From assembly GCA_902781895.1 (NCBI GenBank), contig CACZLA010000011.1, positions 1 to 56,764 of the forward strand: DNA of 56,764 nucleotides, given 5' to 3'. The stretch's first letter is position 1. Every line of letters starts with the position of its first letter. The notes beneath the pieces were generated by a model. The model ran no database searches and was not told the DNA's origin. It saw only the letters and a list, made by a program, of their open reading frames with translations. Origin of the DNA: an uncultured Lachnospiraceae bacterium (lineage in GTDB: Bacteria > Bacillota > Clostridia > Lachnospirales > Lachnospiraceae). Made by a program: the position numbers and the translations under genes. Shown here in pieces: positions 24,547-34,739 of the stretch.

Positions 24547-26118
24547 TTATAGGAGTTCTATCGTTCCAGGCGGCTTACTCGTGAGATCATACATCACGCG
24601 GTTCACGCCCTTCACCTCATTGATTATTCTTGTCATACATCTCTGAAGCACTTCAAATGGTATGTCACAGCAATCCGCTGTCATGAAGTCGGATGTGTTG
24701 ACTGCACGAAGCACTACTGCATAATCAAATGTTCTGAAATCGCCCATAACTCCGACGGAACGCATGTTTGAAAGCGCCGCAAAGTACTGGTTAGGCGGAT
24801 TCTTAATCTCACCACGCTTAACTGCAGCATCTACCTCTTCTCTGTAGATGGCATCTGCATCCTGTACGATACGTACCTTCTCTGCCGTTATATCGTCTAT
24901 AATACGAACACCAAGTCCCGGTCCCGGGAATGGCTGACGCATAACGAGATACTCCGGTATGCCAAGCTCAAGTCCGCACTTACGAACCTCATCCTTGAAA
25001 AGCATACGAAGGGGCTCTACAATCTCTTTGAAATCTACAAAATCAGGAAGTCCGCCAACGTTATGGTGTGACTTGATAACTGCAGAATCACCAAGTCCTG
25101 ATTCTATAACATCGGGATAGATAGTTCCCTGGGCAAGGAAGTCAACGGCACCGATTTTCTTCGCCTCTTCCTCAAATACTCGGATAAACTCTTCTCCGAT
25201 AATATGTCTCTTTCTCTCCGGATCAGTCTCACCTGCAAGCTTCAGATAGAAACGTTCCTGAGCATTTACTCTTATAAAGTTCAGCTCATAATTTCCGGTC
25301 GGTCCGAATATCGACTCAACCTCGTCTCCCTCATTCTTTCTGAGAAGACCGTGATCTACAAATACGCATGTAAGCTGCTTTCCGACTGCCTTTGCAAGAA
25401 GCACTGCTGCAACCGAGGAGTCAACTCCACCGGAAAGTGCACAGAGCACACGTCCGTCGCCTATCTTCTCTCTCAGTGCCTTTATGGTCGAATCCACGAA
25501 GCTGTCCATAGTCCAGTCGCCCTTACACTGACAAACCTTCATAACAAAGTTCTTCAGTATCTCCTGACCGAACTCTGTATGCATAACCTCAGGATGGAAC
25601 TGTGTTGCATAAAAGCCCTTCTCAATATTTTCCATAGCTGCAACAGGACAGTCCTTTGTATGGGCTGTAACCCTGAAGCCTTCAGGAGCCTCAGAGATAT
25701 AATCAGTATGGCTCATCCATGTGTTTATAGTCGAAGGAACACCCTCGAAAAGCTTTGAGGCTTCTGCACCATCGGCATTACAATCTATGATAGTCTCTGT
25801 TCTTCCATACTCGCTTACAGGAGCGGTAGCAACCTTTCCGCCAAGCAGATGTGCAACCAGCTGGTTTCCGTAGCAGATACCCAATATTGGAACCCCCAAC
25901 TCGAATATCTCCTTTGTATAGCTTGGAGAAGTTTCAAGATATACACTGTTCGGTCCACCTGTAAAAATAATTCCCTTGGGATTCATTTTACGGATTTCTT
26001 CAAGAGGTATGGTATACGGATGAACCTCCGCATATACATTACACTCTCTTACTCGTCTTGCTATCAGCTGATTATACTGCCCTCCGAAATCAAGGACTAT
26101 GATCAATTCTTTCTCCAT
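24547..26118 (-). CDS. guaA: GMP synthase (glutamine-hydrolysing)
   Basis: 523 aa, full length. The N-terminal class I amidotransferase has catalytic Cys in GICYGNQL near 82 and His in QFHPEV near 173. The ATP-pyrophosphatase domain has the PP-loop SGGVDSSVA near 231. The C-terminal dimer domain ends KPPGTIELL. It converts XMP, glutamine and ATP to GMP in the cytoplasm. It stands alone between the island and the S41 protease gene. The 3' side of guaA is a known insertion point for genomic islands, which fits the accessory block that starts right after it. Confidence 0.98.
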   Translation of the reverse strand: MEKELIIVLDFGGQYNQLIARRVRECNVYAEVHPYTIPLEEIRKMNPKGIIFTGGPNSVYLETSPSYTKEIFELGVPILGICYGNQLVAHLLGGKVATAPVSEYGRTETIIDCNADGAEASKLFEGVPSTINTWMSHTDYISEAPEGFRVTAHTKDCPVAAMENIEKGFYATQFHPEVMHTEFGQEILKNFVMKVCQCKGDWTMDSFVDSTIKALREKIGDGRVLCALSGGVDSSVAAVLLAKAVGKQLTCVFVDHGLLRKNEGDEVESIFGPTGNYELNFIRVNAQERFYLKLAGETDPERKRHIIGEEFIRVFEEEAKKIGAVDFLAQGTIYPDVIESGLGDSAVIKSHHNVGGLPDFVDFKEIVEPLRMLFKDEVRKCGLELGIPEYLVMRQPFPGPGLGVRIIDDITAEKVRIVQDADAIYREEVDAAVKRGEIKNPPNQYFAALSNMRSVGVMGDFRTFDYAVVLRAVNTSDFMTADCCDIPFEVLQRCMTRIINEVKGVNRVMYDLTSKPPGTIELL

Positions 26119-26212
26119 ACTATACTCCGACTGCCAATATTTCTGACTATATCTCTATCTCTGCCTGCAAACTACAATACCAATCATATTATCATATAAA
26201 TATCCGGATAAA

Positions 26213-27517
26213 CTATTCAGTAAGCACCTTTATTGCCTCTAATATCTGATTATCCTTCATCTCATCATATTCCGTGCTTTCTTCCTCTGCATCTGTTTCA
26301 CTGGCAAGATACTCATATTCAAGCTCAATATCCGGCTCTATACCAACCTTATGAACTGTTTCTCCGCTCGGAATATAATACTCGGAAATGGTAATCTTTA
26401 TCGCACTGCCGTCATCAAGAGGGATGACCTCCTGAACAATACCCTTACCGTAGGTCTTTGTACCAATGATCGTTGCTTTTTTATAATCACGCATGATTCC
26501 GGTAAATATCTCTGCTGAGCTGGCAGTGTTCTTATCTACAAGGATTACCATCGGAATATCCACAGAATGGCCGTCCTTACAGCATATCTCATCGACTATC
26601 TTATCATCCTTATCCTTTGTCTGGAGAAGAAGCCCCTCCTTAGATGCACCATCTGCTAAAAGAGCATCCTCTATAAGATAATCTGCCATAGAGGTTGAAG
26701 ACGCAACAAAACCACCCGGATTACTTCTCAGATCCAGGATGAGTCCATCAACATTTTTACTTACCATATCATCAACAGCAGCTTTGAAGTCTGCTTCTGT
26801 TGTATTTATGAACTGGCTGACAGATATATATCCTATATTCTTGTCAAGCACCTTACTTTCAATAGTATATGTTTTGATAATATCTCTGACTATTGAGAAT
26901 TCCAGTTCCTTCTTTTCCTTTTCACGATATACCTTAAGCACAACTGTGGTACCCTTTTCTCCTCTGATAAGACTTACCACATAATCGAGATCCATCTCCT
27001 TTGTAATCTCTGTATCTCCTACTTTAAGGATAATATCTCCCGGCTTAAGACCACTCTTTTCAGCAGGGCTGTCCTTGATCGGTGATACTATAGACACCTG
27101 CTTTGAATCAATATCCTGTTGAACCGTAGCTCCGATACCACTGAATGAACCGGCATCATCCTCCTTCATTCTGTCGTATTCTTCTTTTGTATAATAACGG
27201 GAATAGGGATCATCCAGCCCTTCCATTATTCCGTCATAATAGCTTTCTTCCTGCTTTTTTGCATCCTTATCAAAATAAAACTTATCATCAATAATCTTCT
27301 CTATCTTTTCTGTTTTCTCTTTTACCTCCGGAGCCTCTTGATCAAACTCCGTACTTGCAGAACTCGAGCTTGCACCGGAGCTGTCAGAAGAATTCTCATT
27401 ATCTGCTCTCCTTCCGCAACCCGAAAATCCGGAAACCAGCATCATAGACACAAGAACAACACTGATCCCGCGTTTACAAAACGCACCATTCTTAGATCCA
27501 AATAGTTTCATTATCAT
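26213..27517 (-). CDS. S41 C-terminal-processing peptidase, lipoprotein-type
   Basis: 434 aa. The N-terminal signal ends in a lipobox-like VSGFSGC near residue 33, so it is probably lipid-anchored outside the membrane. A PDZ domain follows (about 110-200, IKDSPAEKSGLKPGD). The protease core has the Ser in NTASSAEIF near 330 and the general-base Lys in TYGKGIVQ near 355. Family members trim exported or cell-wall proteins. The start ATG 27517 shares one base with the upstream stop (TAATG); a second ATG two codons later is also possible. It belongs with the M23 and FtsEX genes upstream, so a role in cell-wall division control is likely. Confidence 0.93.
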   Translation of the reverse strand: MIMKLFGSKNGAFCKRGISVVLVSMMLVSGFSGCGRRADNENSSDSSGASSSSASTEFDQEAPEVKEKTEKIEKIIDDKFYFDKDAKKQEESYYDGIMEGLDDPYSRYYTKEEYDRMKEDDAGSFSGIGATVQQDIDSKQVSIVSPIKDSPAEKSGLKPGDIILKVGDTEITKEMDLDYVVSLIRGEKGTTVVLKVYREKEKKELEFSIVRDIIKTYTIESKVLDKNIGYISVSQFINTTEADFKAAVDDMVSKNVDGLILDLRSNPGGFVASSTSMADYLIEDALLADGASKEGLLLQTKDKDDKIVDEICCKDGHSVDIPMVILVDKNTASSAEIFTGIMRDYKKATIIGTKTYGKGIVQEVIPLDDGSAIKITISEYYIPSGETVHKVGIEPDIELEYEYLASETDAEEESTEYDEMKDNQILEAIKVLTE

Positions 27518-28953
27518 TATTCTCCCTCTGTATTAGCAACCTGCGACTGATCTTCGATATCCTTGAAGTACTTAAGCGGATTTACATATTCACCATTTTC
27601 ACGAACGGCAAAATGTAAGTGGGGACCCGTTGAAACTCCTGTATTTCCCGAAAGGGCTATCGCCTGACCGGCTGCAACATTATCTCCTACATTTACCAGG
27701 AATCCTGACAAATGGAAATAACAGGTTGAAAGACCGCCACCGTGATCAACGATGACACAGTTACCACCGTTACCCAGATAACCTGTATAGATAACGGTTC
27801 CTGCCGCTGCTGCCACAACCTCACTACTCATAGGACAGGATATATCTATTCCTCTGTGATATGAAGTTGCTCCTTCTGTAGGTGCAACTCTGGGGCCATA
27901 GTACGAGGAAATAGTATGACTTGTAGGCATAGGCCACAGGAAATCCTCTCCATTGTAAACTACCTGTCCGCCTCCGCTTGTAGAGCCATTTGTTGTACCA
28001 TTTGAGTTATACTGCACATTATAGCTTGCTTCTATCTGAGCTATATATGCATTCATCTTTGCTTCAATAGCATCAACCTCTCTCTGCAATGCGTTGATGT
28101 TATTCTGATATGAATTGATCTGTCTTTCCTTTGCATCCGAAAGCATCTGCAGATTATCCTGTTCATATCTGTATGCCTCTTCCAGAATAAGCTGATCAGA
28201 AGCAACTGTTGAAAGCACCGCAGATTTGTCTGTAAGAAGCTGTCTTGCTTCTACATAATTCTGAAGCATTCTCTCATCAAATGCTTCTATAGCCTTTATA
28301 TACTCATTTCTGTTTACTATATCTGTATAGTCCGTCGCGTCAAAAAGCGCATCCAGATAAGTATATGTACCATTTTCATACTCATCACAGATATGTGCTT
28401 TTAGCAGCTCGTACTGTGCATCCTGTCTCATCTGAGCCTTCTCCAGATCCTGTCCCAGGTCTATCTGAAGACTTGTAGCATCTGATATACTCTTCTCCAG
28501 CTGATCTATCTTGTCCTGATACTCTATTATCAGATCATCCAGATCATTCAATGTGGCTATAAATCCATTCTGACTGTCCATAATGGAGTTAAGCTTTGTC
28601 TGAAGCTCATTTTTTTCCTTAACAGCGTCACTGTAATCACTGGTAAGCTTTGCTATCTCCTCAGCTGACAGAGCTGCTGCTGCGGAGTCTGCCGCCGCAT
28701 TCGGAGTCACTGCCGGAGTTACTCCATTGTTGTTATTTGTATTGGAATTACTATTAGTTCCGGAATTCTGAGTACTGTCAGTTCCCTCTGCATCAGAGGC
28801 ACTGGCCGTTTCACCCGTCATTGATCCGGTTTCCTCATCAGCTTGAACAACTGAGACGTTTTCCCTGTATCCGGACATACGAAAAGCGAACAGCATAATA
28901 AATGCTATCCCTGCGGTAAGTATTAAATAACTGATCGTCTCTTTGTTTTTCAT
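27517..28953 (-). CDS. M23 peptidoglycan hydrolase with coiled coil (EnvC/PcsB-like)
   Basis: 478 aa. One N-terminal membrane segment (about 8-26), a Ser/Thr/Asn-rich spacer (about 40-95), long coiled coils (about 95-310), then a LytM/M23 domain with metal and catalytic motifs HRGID near 372 and PHLHF near 448. The zinc ligands are present, so the domain is probably active. Directly downstream of ftsE and ftsX, it is the expected extracellular partner opened by FtsEX during cell division. This partnership is known for EnvC and PcsB and is inferred here from gene order. Confidence 0.93.
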   Translation of the reverse strand: MKNKETISYLILTAGIAFIMLFAFRMSGYRENVSVVQADEETGSMTGETASASDAEGTDSTQNSGTNSNSNTNNNNGVTPAVTPNAAADSAAAALSAEEIAKLTSDYSDAVKEKNELQTKLNSIMDSQNGFIATLNDLDDLIIEYQDKIDQLEKSISDATSLQIDLGQDLEKAQMRQDAQYELLKAHICDEYENGTYTYLDALFDATDYTDIVNRNEYIKAIEAFDERMLQNYVEARQLLTDKSAVLSTVASDQLILEEAYRYEQDNLQMLSDAKERQINSYQNNINALQREVDAIEAKMNAYIAQIEASYNVQYNSNGTTNGSTSGGGQVVYNGEDFLWPMPTSHTISSYYGPRVAPTEGATSYHRGIDISCPMSSEVVAAAAGTVIYTGYLGNGGNCVIVDHGGGLSTCYFHLSGFLVNVGDNVAAGQAIALSGNTGVSTGPHLHFAVRENGEYVNPLKYFKDIEDQSQVANTEGE

Positions 28954-28982
28954 ACTTCCGAATACTTTCCTTTAACTATAAT

Positions 28983-29891
28983 TTATACTTTTAAGTGTTT
29001 TCTCGTAGTTATCATACTTCCGAAGAAACCGATTCCCACACCTATTGCAAGGGTTATCGGTATAAGAACCTTGAACATATCCATAGGCTCAAGGAAGTCA
29101 AACAGATTGTTTATGATAGAGAATTTACCCGCAATATAATTGATAACTATATCATAGAGATAATACAGCAGTATCAGCGGGATCATCGAACCCACCAGTC
29201 CGATAAGTACACCCTCTATAATAAAGGGGGCTCTGATGAAGCCATTTGTTGCACCGATAAGCTTCATTATTTTAATTTCTTCACGCCTTACGGTAATACC
29301 TATGGTGATGGTATTGTTTATAAGGAACATGGATACAAGGAGAAGTATCAGGATGATACCGAAGGAAGCGTAGCCGACAAATGCATTTATCGCCGATATA
29401 CTGTCCGCAGTAACTGCCGAATTGCTTACCTTTCTTACTCCTTCAATACTTTCGAGGAACTGAACAAAGTCAGCCTGTGCACTGGCGTCATTAAGGGTTA
29501 TCTTGTATGAAGCCGAGTTCGCGAGAGGATTATCATCCCCAAACGCCTCTCTTGCCGCCTCAGGATCATCATAGGTCTGATCCGAGAAGTCCTTCCATGC
29601 CTGCTCAGCGGAAATATAATCTATGGTATTTACTTCTTTTCTGGTCTTTATCTGTTCTCCTATCAGGACTATTCCCTCTTCCGAGATACCCTCATCGAAA
29701 AATACAGATATGGAAATAGTGCTTTCTATCTTGTGTATAGCACCTCTGAAGTTCACGAGAACTATATAAAACAGACCGAATACAAACAGACATGCCACTA
29801 TTGTTCCCAAAGAGGCGAGTGAGAATAACAGATTTCTTCTGATATTCTTTACACCCTGTTTTACGCCGTAGCCAACAGAACTAATCTTCAT
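28983..29891 (-). CDS. ftsX: cell division ABC transporter permease FtsX
   Basis: About 302 aa. One N-terminal membrane helix, a large extracellular loop (about 50-170) and three C-terminal helices, the standard FtsX plan, ending with a FtsX motif-rich helix. I choose ATG 29891 (MKISSVGYG) because GGGAGG lies eight bases upstream; an upstream in-frame ATG is too close to it. The start lies inside the end of ftsE (11-base overlap), so the two are coupled. FtsX relays the ATPase cycle of FtsE to a periplasmic or extracellular hydrolase, probably the M23 protein next door. Confidence 0.95.
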   Translation of the reverse strand: MKISSVGYGVKQGVKNIRRNLLFSLASLGTIVACLFVFGLFYIVLVNFRGAIHKIESTISISVFFDEGISEEGIVLIGEQIKTRKEVNTIDYISAEQAWKDFSDQTYDDPEAAREAFGDDNPLANSASYKITLNDASAQADFVQFLESIEGVRKVSNSAVTADSISAINAFVGYASFGIILILLLVSMFLINNTITIGITVRREEIKIMKLIGATNGFIRAPFIIEGVLIGLVGSMIPLILLYYLYDIVINYIAGKFSIINNLFDFLEPMDMFKVLIPITLAIGVGIGFFGSMITTRKHLKV

Positions 29892-30588
29892 CGACATAAC
29901 CTCCCTTCTGGACATCGCTTACAACGACACCCTTCTTCAAGGTTATTACCCTCTTTTTCATGACATTTACTATTTCCTTATTATGTGTAACTACAACAAC
30001 TGTTGTACCCTTTGCATTTATCTCATCCAGAAGATTCATGATATCCCAGGAATTCTTCGGATCCAGGTTTCCGGTAGGCTCGTCGGCAAGTATGATCTCA
30101 GGCTTGTTAACAAGGGCTCTTGCCAATGCAACTCTCTGCTGCTCACCACCTGACAGCTGTCTCGGATATGACTTGAACTTCTCCTCAAGTCCGACAAGAG
30201 AAAGCACCGCCGGCACCTGCCGCCTTATATACTTTGCAGGAGTTTCAATAACTCTCTGAGCAAAGGCCACATTTTCATAAACCGTACGGTCCTTTAACAG
30301 ACGGAAGTTCTGAAATACAACTCCTATCTTTCTTCTAACCTTATGAATCTTGTTTTTCTTAAGTCTGGAATAGTCTATCCCCGCTATCTCTATCTTTCCC
30401 TTTGTTGGGACGAGTTCCCTCAGCAGAAGCTCGATAAATGTTGTCTTACCGGATCCGGAGGTTCCGACAACGAAGACAAACTCTCCTTTTTCAATCTCGA
30501 TGTTGACATCCTTAAGGGCTACTGTTCCCGTGGGATACTTCATCGTCACGTTATCCATCTTAATTATTGGTGTTTTATTATCTTCCAT
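29881..30588 (-). CDS. ftsE: cell division ATP-binding protein FtsE
   Basis: 235 aa ABC ATPase with Walker A GTSGSGKT near 43, signature LSGGEQQRVALARAL near 145, Walker B IILADEP near 165 and a switch His (VVTHNKE). The motif set and the immediate ftsX neighbour identify FtsE. It acts with FtsX at the division site membrane. It is only 17 bp downstream of the PucR/CdaR-like regulator gene and is probably cotranscribed with it. Confidence 0.96.
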   Translation of the reverse strand: MEDNKTPIIKMDNVTMKYPTGTVALKDVNIEIEKGEFVFVVGTSGSGKTTFIELLLRELVPTKGKIEIAGIDYSRLKKNKIHKVRRKIGVVFQNFRLLKDRTVYENVAFAQRVIETPAKYIRRQVPAVLSLVGLEEKFKSYPRQLSGGEQQRVALARALVNKPEIILADEPTGNLDPKNSWDIMNLLDEINAKGTTVVVVTHNKEIVNVMKKRVITLKKGVVVSDVQKGGYVDED

Positions 30589-30605
30589 ATTTCCTCACGC
30601 AATAT

Positions 30606-31697
30606 TTAAAAATCCAGACTCTCCATATATTTCATATACTTCACAACCATAAGAGCTATCTTAAATGTTATCGCATCTTCAAATACTCTCAGGTCAAGTC
30701 CGGTTGATTTTTCTATCTTGTCAAGACGATAAACCAGTGTATTTCTGTGAATATAGAGCTGACGTGAGGTCTCAGAAACATTCAGGCTGTTCTCGAAGAA
30801 CTTATTGATAGTAGTAAGAGTCTCTTCATCAAACTCATCAGGAGACTTACCGTCAAATATCTCCTTTATGAACATACGGCAGAGCGGTATCGGAAGCTGA
30901 TATATAAGACGTCCTATTCCCAGATTGCTGTATGCTATTATATTCTTATCACTGTAGAAGATCTTTCCGACATCCAGAGCCATCTTGGCTTCCTTATAGG
31001 ATCTGGAAACCTCTTTTATCTCATTTACTATGGTTCCGTAAGCCACATGAACGGATATCATAGCCTCTGTACTAAGCATATCCACTATGATATTCGCAGT
31101 CTTTCCAAGACTTTCATAGGTGTCTGTCGGCTTTACTTCCTTAACAAGAATGATATTCTTCTCATCAACTGCCGTAATGAAATCACGGGTTTTTACAGAG
31201 AATATATTTCTCACAGTCTCAAGGGCATTACTGTCCTTCTCAGACTTTGTTTCTATAATAAATACACATCTCTTAACATCTGTATCGATGTGCAGCTTCT
31301 TAGCTCTGTTATAAATATCAACCAGAAGCAGGTTATCCAGGAGGAGATTCTTAATGAAATTATCCTTGTCGGACCTTTCCTTATATGCCACAAGAAGGCT
31401 GTGTATCTGGAATGCGGCCATCTTTCCGACCATATATGTACTGTCGGCATCACCCTTTGCAAGAAGAATATACTCTACCTGCTTATCATCAGTTACCTTG
31501 AAAAACTGATAGCCCAGAAGTGACTGGCTTTCAGCCTGTGACTCCGCAAATGCCATTACAGCATCCTCATAATCGAGAGGTCCGTCCTCTGCAGTCTTTG
31601 CCAGCAGACGTCCTTCTATATCCATTACAATCAGATCTACCTTCGTAATGGCCTTTATACCTTCAAGTGTTTCCTGCATTATCTGATTTGATATCAT
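30606..31697 (-). CDS. PucR/CdaR-family transcriptional regulator
   Basis: 363 aa. An N-terminal putative diacid-recognition-like sensor domain (about 1-130), a GGDEF-like middle, and the C-terminal PucR helix-turn-helix with LNVSETSRQLYIHRNTLVYRL near 305-330, a family hallmark. Regulators of this type sense a small acid or sugar acid. Here it sits between a sugar ABC ATPase and ftsE, which gives little clue to its target. Start ATG 31697; the ribosome site GAGGAG is close upstream. Confidence 0.88.
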   Translation of the reverse strand: MISNQIMQETLEGIKAITKVDLIVMDIEGRLLAKTAEDGPLDYEDAVMAFAESQAESQSLLGYQFFKVTDDKQVEYILLAKGDADSTYMVGKMAAFQIHSLLVAYKERSDKDNFIKNLLLDNLLLVDIYNRAKKLHIDTDVKRCVFIIETKSEKDSNALETVRNIFSVKTRDFITAVDEKNIILVKEVKPTDTYESLGKTANIIVDMLSTEAMISVHVAYGTIVNEIKEVSRSYKEAKMALDVGKIFYSDKNIIAYSNLGIGRLIYQLPIPLCRMFIKEIFDGKSPDEFDEETLTTINKFFENSLNVSETSRQLYIHRNTLVYRLDKIEKSTGLDLRVFEDAITFKIALMVVKYMKYMESLDF

Positions 31698-31814
31698 ACC
31701 TTTACTCCTCTTCTTTTGTCGCCCCTTAATTACACAGTTTACCTAAAAATAAACTACCTTACATTGTATTACGTGAACCAAAAAAAAGCAAGTTTTACTA
31801 TTATACAAACAAAA

Positions 31815-31845
31815 TGAGAGAATACAAGAAGCTTGTATTCTCTCA
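31815..31845 (-). terminator. terminator after the ABC ATPase gene
   Basis: 14-bp perfect stem (31815-31828 with 31832-31845) with a 3-base loop, followed on the minus strand by ATTTTGTTTG. It separates the ABC gene from the regulator operon. Confidence 0.75.
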
Positions 31846-31893
31846 TAATAATTTTACAGTTTAAGCCATCTGCCGGTTAAGGCAATTCCATGA

Positions 31894-33006
31894 CTAGTTT
31901 ACAATGATCTCCTCTGACTCTTTGTCAAAGATGTGGATCTTTGAAAGGTCAAATGCGAACTGTACTGTATCACCAGGTCTAGCTGTTGTACGAGCATTAA
32001 CTCTTGCTGTGATATCAAACTGATCGATAGTGAAGTACAGATAAACTTCAGCACCGAGCATTTCGTAGATATTGATACGAGCATCAATAACTGACTCAGG
32101 TGATGACTCAATGAACAGCTGCTCATCATGTATATCCTCAGGACGGATACCAAGAACAACGTCCTTGTCGATAAATCCACCTGCGATAAGCTTGTTAGCC
32201 TTCTGCTCAGGAACCTTGATTGAGTGTGAACCGAACATAAGAAGTACGTCTGCACCAGACTTAACAACCTTACAATCGATGAAGTTCATAGGTGGCATAC
32301 CCATGAATCCTGCAACGAAGAGGTTGCATGGATGATCGTAAAGGTTCTGAGGTGTATCAACCTGCTGAATGATACCATCCTTCATAACAACGATACGAGT
32401 ACCAAGTGTCATAGCCTCTGTCTGGTCGTGTGTAACGTAGATGATAGTTGTCTGAAGTCTCTGATGAAGCTTTGAAATCTCAACACGCATCTGTACACGG
32501 AGCTTAGCATCCAGGTTTGAAAGAGGCTCGTCCATAAGGAATACCTTTGGCTCACGAACGATAGCTCGTCCCATGGCAACTCTCTGTCTCTGACCTCCTG
32601 AAAGAGCCTTTGGCTTACGATCAAGAAGATGCTCGATCTCAAGAATCTTAGCTGCCTCATGAACCTGCTTGTCGATCTTCTCCTTTGGAACCTTTCTCAG
32701 CTTAAGTCCGAATGCCATATTATCATAAACTGACATATGTGGATACAGAGCATAGTTCTGGAAAACCATGGCGATATCTCTGTCCTTAGGCTCTACGTCG
32801 TTACAGAGCTTATCTCCGATCCAGAGCTCACCTGAACTGATATCCTCAAGTCCTGCAATCATTCGAAGTGTTGTTGATTTACCACATCCTGAAGGACCAA
32901 CGAAGATAACGAATTCCTTATCCTCGATATCAAGATTGAAGTCCTTAACAGCATTGAAGCCGTTTGGGTAAATCTTGTAGATGTTTTTAAGTTGTAATCC
33001 TGCCAT
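31894..33006 (-). CDS. sugar ABC transporter ATP-binding protein (MsmK/UgpC/MalK type)
   Basis: 370 aa. Walker A GPSGCGKST near 39, signature LSGGQRQRVAMGRA near 135, Walker B VFLMDEPLSNLDA, then a C-terminal OB-fold MOI-type regulatory domain from about 240. It energises carbohydrate uptake from the inner membrane face. No permease or binding protein is adjacent, so it is probably a shared ATPase serving several sugar transporters, as known for MsmK/MsmX in Gram-positives. A strong AGGGAGG precedes the ATG. It stands alone between two terminators. Confidence 0.95.
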   Translation of the reverse strand: MAGLQLKNIYKIYPNGFNAVKDFNLDIEDKEFVIFVGPSGCGKSTTLRMIAGLEDISSGELWIGDKLCNDVEPKDRDIAMVFQNYALYPHMSVYDNMAFGLKLRKVPKEKIDKQVHEAAKILEIEHLLDRKPKALSGGQRQRVAMGRAIVREPKVFLMDEPLSNLDAKLRVQMRVEISKLHQRLQTTIIYVTHDQTEAMTLGTRIVVMKDGIIQQVDTPQNLYDHPCNLFVAGFMGMPPMNFIDCKVVKSGADVLLMFGSHSIKVPEQKANKLIAGGFIDKDVVLGIRPEDIHDEQLFIESSPESVIDARINIYEMLGAEVYLYFTIDQFDITARVNARTTARPGDTVQFAFDLSKIHIFDKESEEIIVN

Positions 33007-33167
33007 TTTATTGACCTCCCTAAATAGCTAAATAGCTTTTATTTCTTTTTCAACCTTATACATAATATAACTTTTTATCTTTTTAGACTATGTATGTCTT
33101 GCATAAATTATTCAAAAAAGTTTTGTTCATATTGCACATTGACTATACTTTACTATCTATTTTAAAC

Positions 33168-33196
33168 AAAAAAGCGGCTTTTTTGCCGCCTTTTTT
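33168..33196. terminator. bidirectional terminator
   Basis: GCGGC/GCCGC stem (33174-33178 with 33185-33189) with an A-run before and a T-run after, so it can work in both directions. It ends the LytR_C gene transcript on the minus strand. Confidence 0.8.
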
Positions 33197-33250
33197 CATT
33201 TTGTTTTGTTATAGTTTAACCAAAATTATTACGAATATATTAAAGATTTT

Positions 33251-33835
33251 TTATTCGCTGACCGTTTGATCGCTTGTTCCGATTATCAAAAATGCCTGTA
33301 CGCCCTCTGTGGGAACACTGCTGGAAACCTCATTTGCGGGCAAAGTTTCCATTTTGGCATTTGGAAGCAGAGTCTGAAGATCCTTTCCGGTTCCCTCCGT
33401 CACTACAACAATCTTGGAAGTTTCAAGGGGATCCTTCAGATAGTCGCCTGCCTGTACATTTGTATAGCCCTTACTCTCAAGAACTCCCTTCCATGCTCCG
33501 GCAACTCCCGGAGTACTTGTGGCATTCAGAACCACAATAGGGGCATCATAAGCCAGGGCCGGCTCAACCACGGCGTCAGGATCGGAACCGTCACCGTCTT
33601 CAAATAGTATGGCATTTGTGTTTGTCGCCTTATTTACCAGAAGTACATCCTCCTGATCATCTTCAAATGCGGAATCATCCGCCTTCTTTTCCTTTTCAGC
33701 GGTCTTATTTGACATCATGGTCTTTATAAGATATGCGCTCATTGCCAGAATGACTAAACCAAGTATTATAACTATAGCCTTCAGGAAAAATGAAAAAAAC
33801 AGGCTGACACCGCTCTGATTGTTATTCTGAGCCAT
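33251..33835 (-). CDS. LytR_C-domain membrane-anchored protein
   Basis: 194 aa. A single N-terminal membrane helix (about 15-37), a charged acidic spacer, then an extracellular LytR_C-type domain (about 95-190) with VLNATSTPGVAGAWKGVL. This fold occurs at the end of LytR-CpsA-Psr cell-wall proteins, but no LytR catalytic domain is present. It is likely a cell-envelope protein of unknown exact role. It is monocistronic: a bidirectional terminator follows, and a divergent promoter for the SDR gene lies upstream. Confidence 0.82.
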   Translation of the reverse strand: MAQNNNQSGVSLFFSFFLKAIVIILGLVILAMSAYLIKTMMSNKTAEKEKKADDSAFEDDQEDVLLVNKATNTNAILFEDGDGSDPDAVVEPALAYDAPIVVLNATSTPGVAGAWKGVLESKGYTNVQAGDYLKDPLETSKIVVVTEGTGKDLQTLLPNAKMETLPANEVSSSVPTEGVQAFLIIGTSDQTVSE

Positions 33836-33937
33836 CTACGTCTCCTCCGTAACTATATTTACAGCCTCTCTGAAAGGCCATAAACAACAAAAGAAGTATA
33901 GCAAACCCCCCGGATATATTCAACTTTTTTATAGTGC

Positions 33938-33966
33938 TTGCAGTAATACAATCAAAGATTTATTAT
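33938..33966 (+). promoter_or_regulatory. promoter of the SDR/Card1-like operon
   Basis: -35 TTGCAG (33938-33943), 17-bp spacer, -10 TATTAT (33961-33966). An AAGGAG ribosome site precedes ATG 33999. The short leader shows no riboswitch. Confidence 0.65.
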
Positions 33967-33998
33967 GTATTTATAACTATGTCCACCAAGGAGTTTAT

Positions 33999-34724
33999 AT
34001 GAACCGAAGTATTCTGATAACAGGTGCATCCCGCGGGATCGGAAGGGCTATAGCCGTTTCGGCTGCCGGATCAGGGATGTTTAGTAAAATAGTATTAAAC
34101 AGCAGAAAAAACTCTGACGAACTGGAGCGTACAAAGGAAATCATCCTTTCCTCCTCCGATATAGAGGTAATCACATCCCAGGGTGATGTGGGTGATATTT
34201 CCTATGTTAAGACTCTGAGGGATACGGCCGGGGAAGTAGATGTCCTTATCAATAACGCCGCCATTTCCTATACCGGACTCCTTATCGACATGAGTCCTGA
34301 TGAATGGAATGAGATAGTTACAACAAATATTTCTTCTATATATAATACATGTCATACATTTGTTCCTGATATGATTTCAAGGAAATGCGGTCACATAATA
34401 AACATTTCCTCTGTCTGGGGCGAGGTGGGGGCTTCCTGCGAGGTTGCCTACAGTGCAACGAAGGGCGCAGTAAATTCCTTCACAAGAGCTCTTGCCAAAG
34501 AGCTGGGGCCGAGCCATATACAGGTAAATGCACTTGAACTGGGAATCGTTGATACCGATATGAATTCCCACCTGAACACTGACGAAAAGGAAGCTATATG
34601 CGAAGATATCCCCATGGGTCGTATGGCCCGTCCCGAGGAAATAGGCCGGGCAGTGGCCAGTCTTCTGAATATGCCCGAGTATTTCACGGGCGAGATTGTC
34701 AGGATCGATGGTGGATGGATATAA
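33999..34724 (+). CDS. short-chain dehydrogenase/reductase (YmfI-like)
   Basis: 241 aa with Rossmann GASRGIG near 9-15, NNAAISYTG near 88, catalytic Ser of ISSVWGEVGA near 138 and YSATK (Tyr/Lys) near 152. The SSVWGEVGASCEVAYSATKGA stretch closely resembles YmfI, the EF-P 5-aminopentanone reductase of Bacillus, but FabG-like ketoreductases share the fold, so I give no symbol. It is intact and about normal length. It is the first gene of a two-gene unit: the Card1-like gene starts 15 bp after its stop with its own AGGAGG. No efp gene is adjacent. Confidence 0.85.
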   Translation: MNRSILITGASRGIGRAIAVSAAGSGMFSKIVLNSRKNSDELERTKEIILSSSDIEVITSQGDVGDISYVKTLRDTAGEVDVLINNAAISYTGLLIDMSPDEWNEIVTTNISSIYNTCHTFVPDMISRKCGHIINISSVWGEVGASCEVAYSATKGAVNSFTRALAKELGPSHIQVNALELGIVDTDMNSHLNTDEKEAICEDIPMGRMARPEEIGRAVASLLNMPEYFTGEIVRIDGGWI

Positions 34725-34739
34725 GGAGGTTATATACAA

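Noticed and set aside
26119-26212. Purine riboswitch before guaA
   Set aside because: The 94-bp gap is too short and shows no conserved purine-aptamer loops.
33999-34724. fabG of a fatty-acid cluster
   Set aside because: No acp, fabF or fabD neighbour, and the sequence looks closer to YmfI-type reductases.
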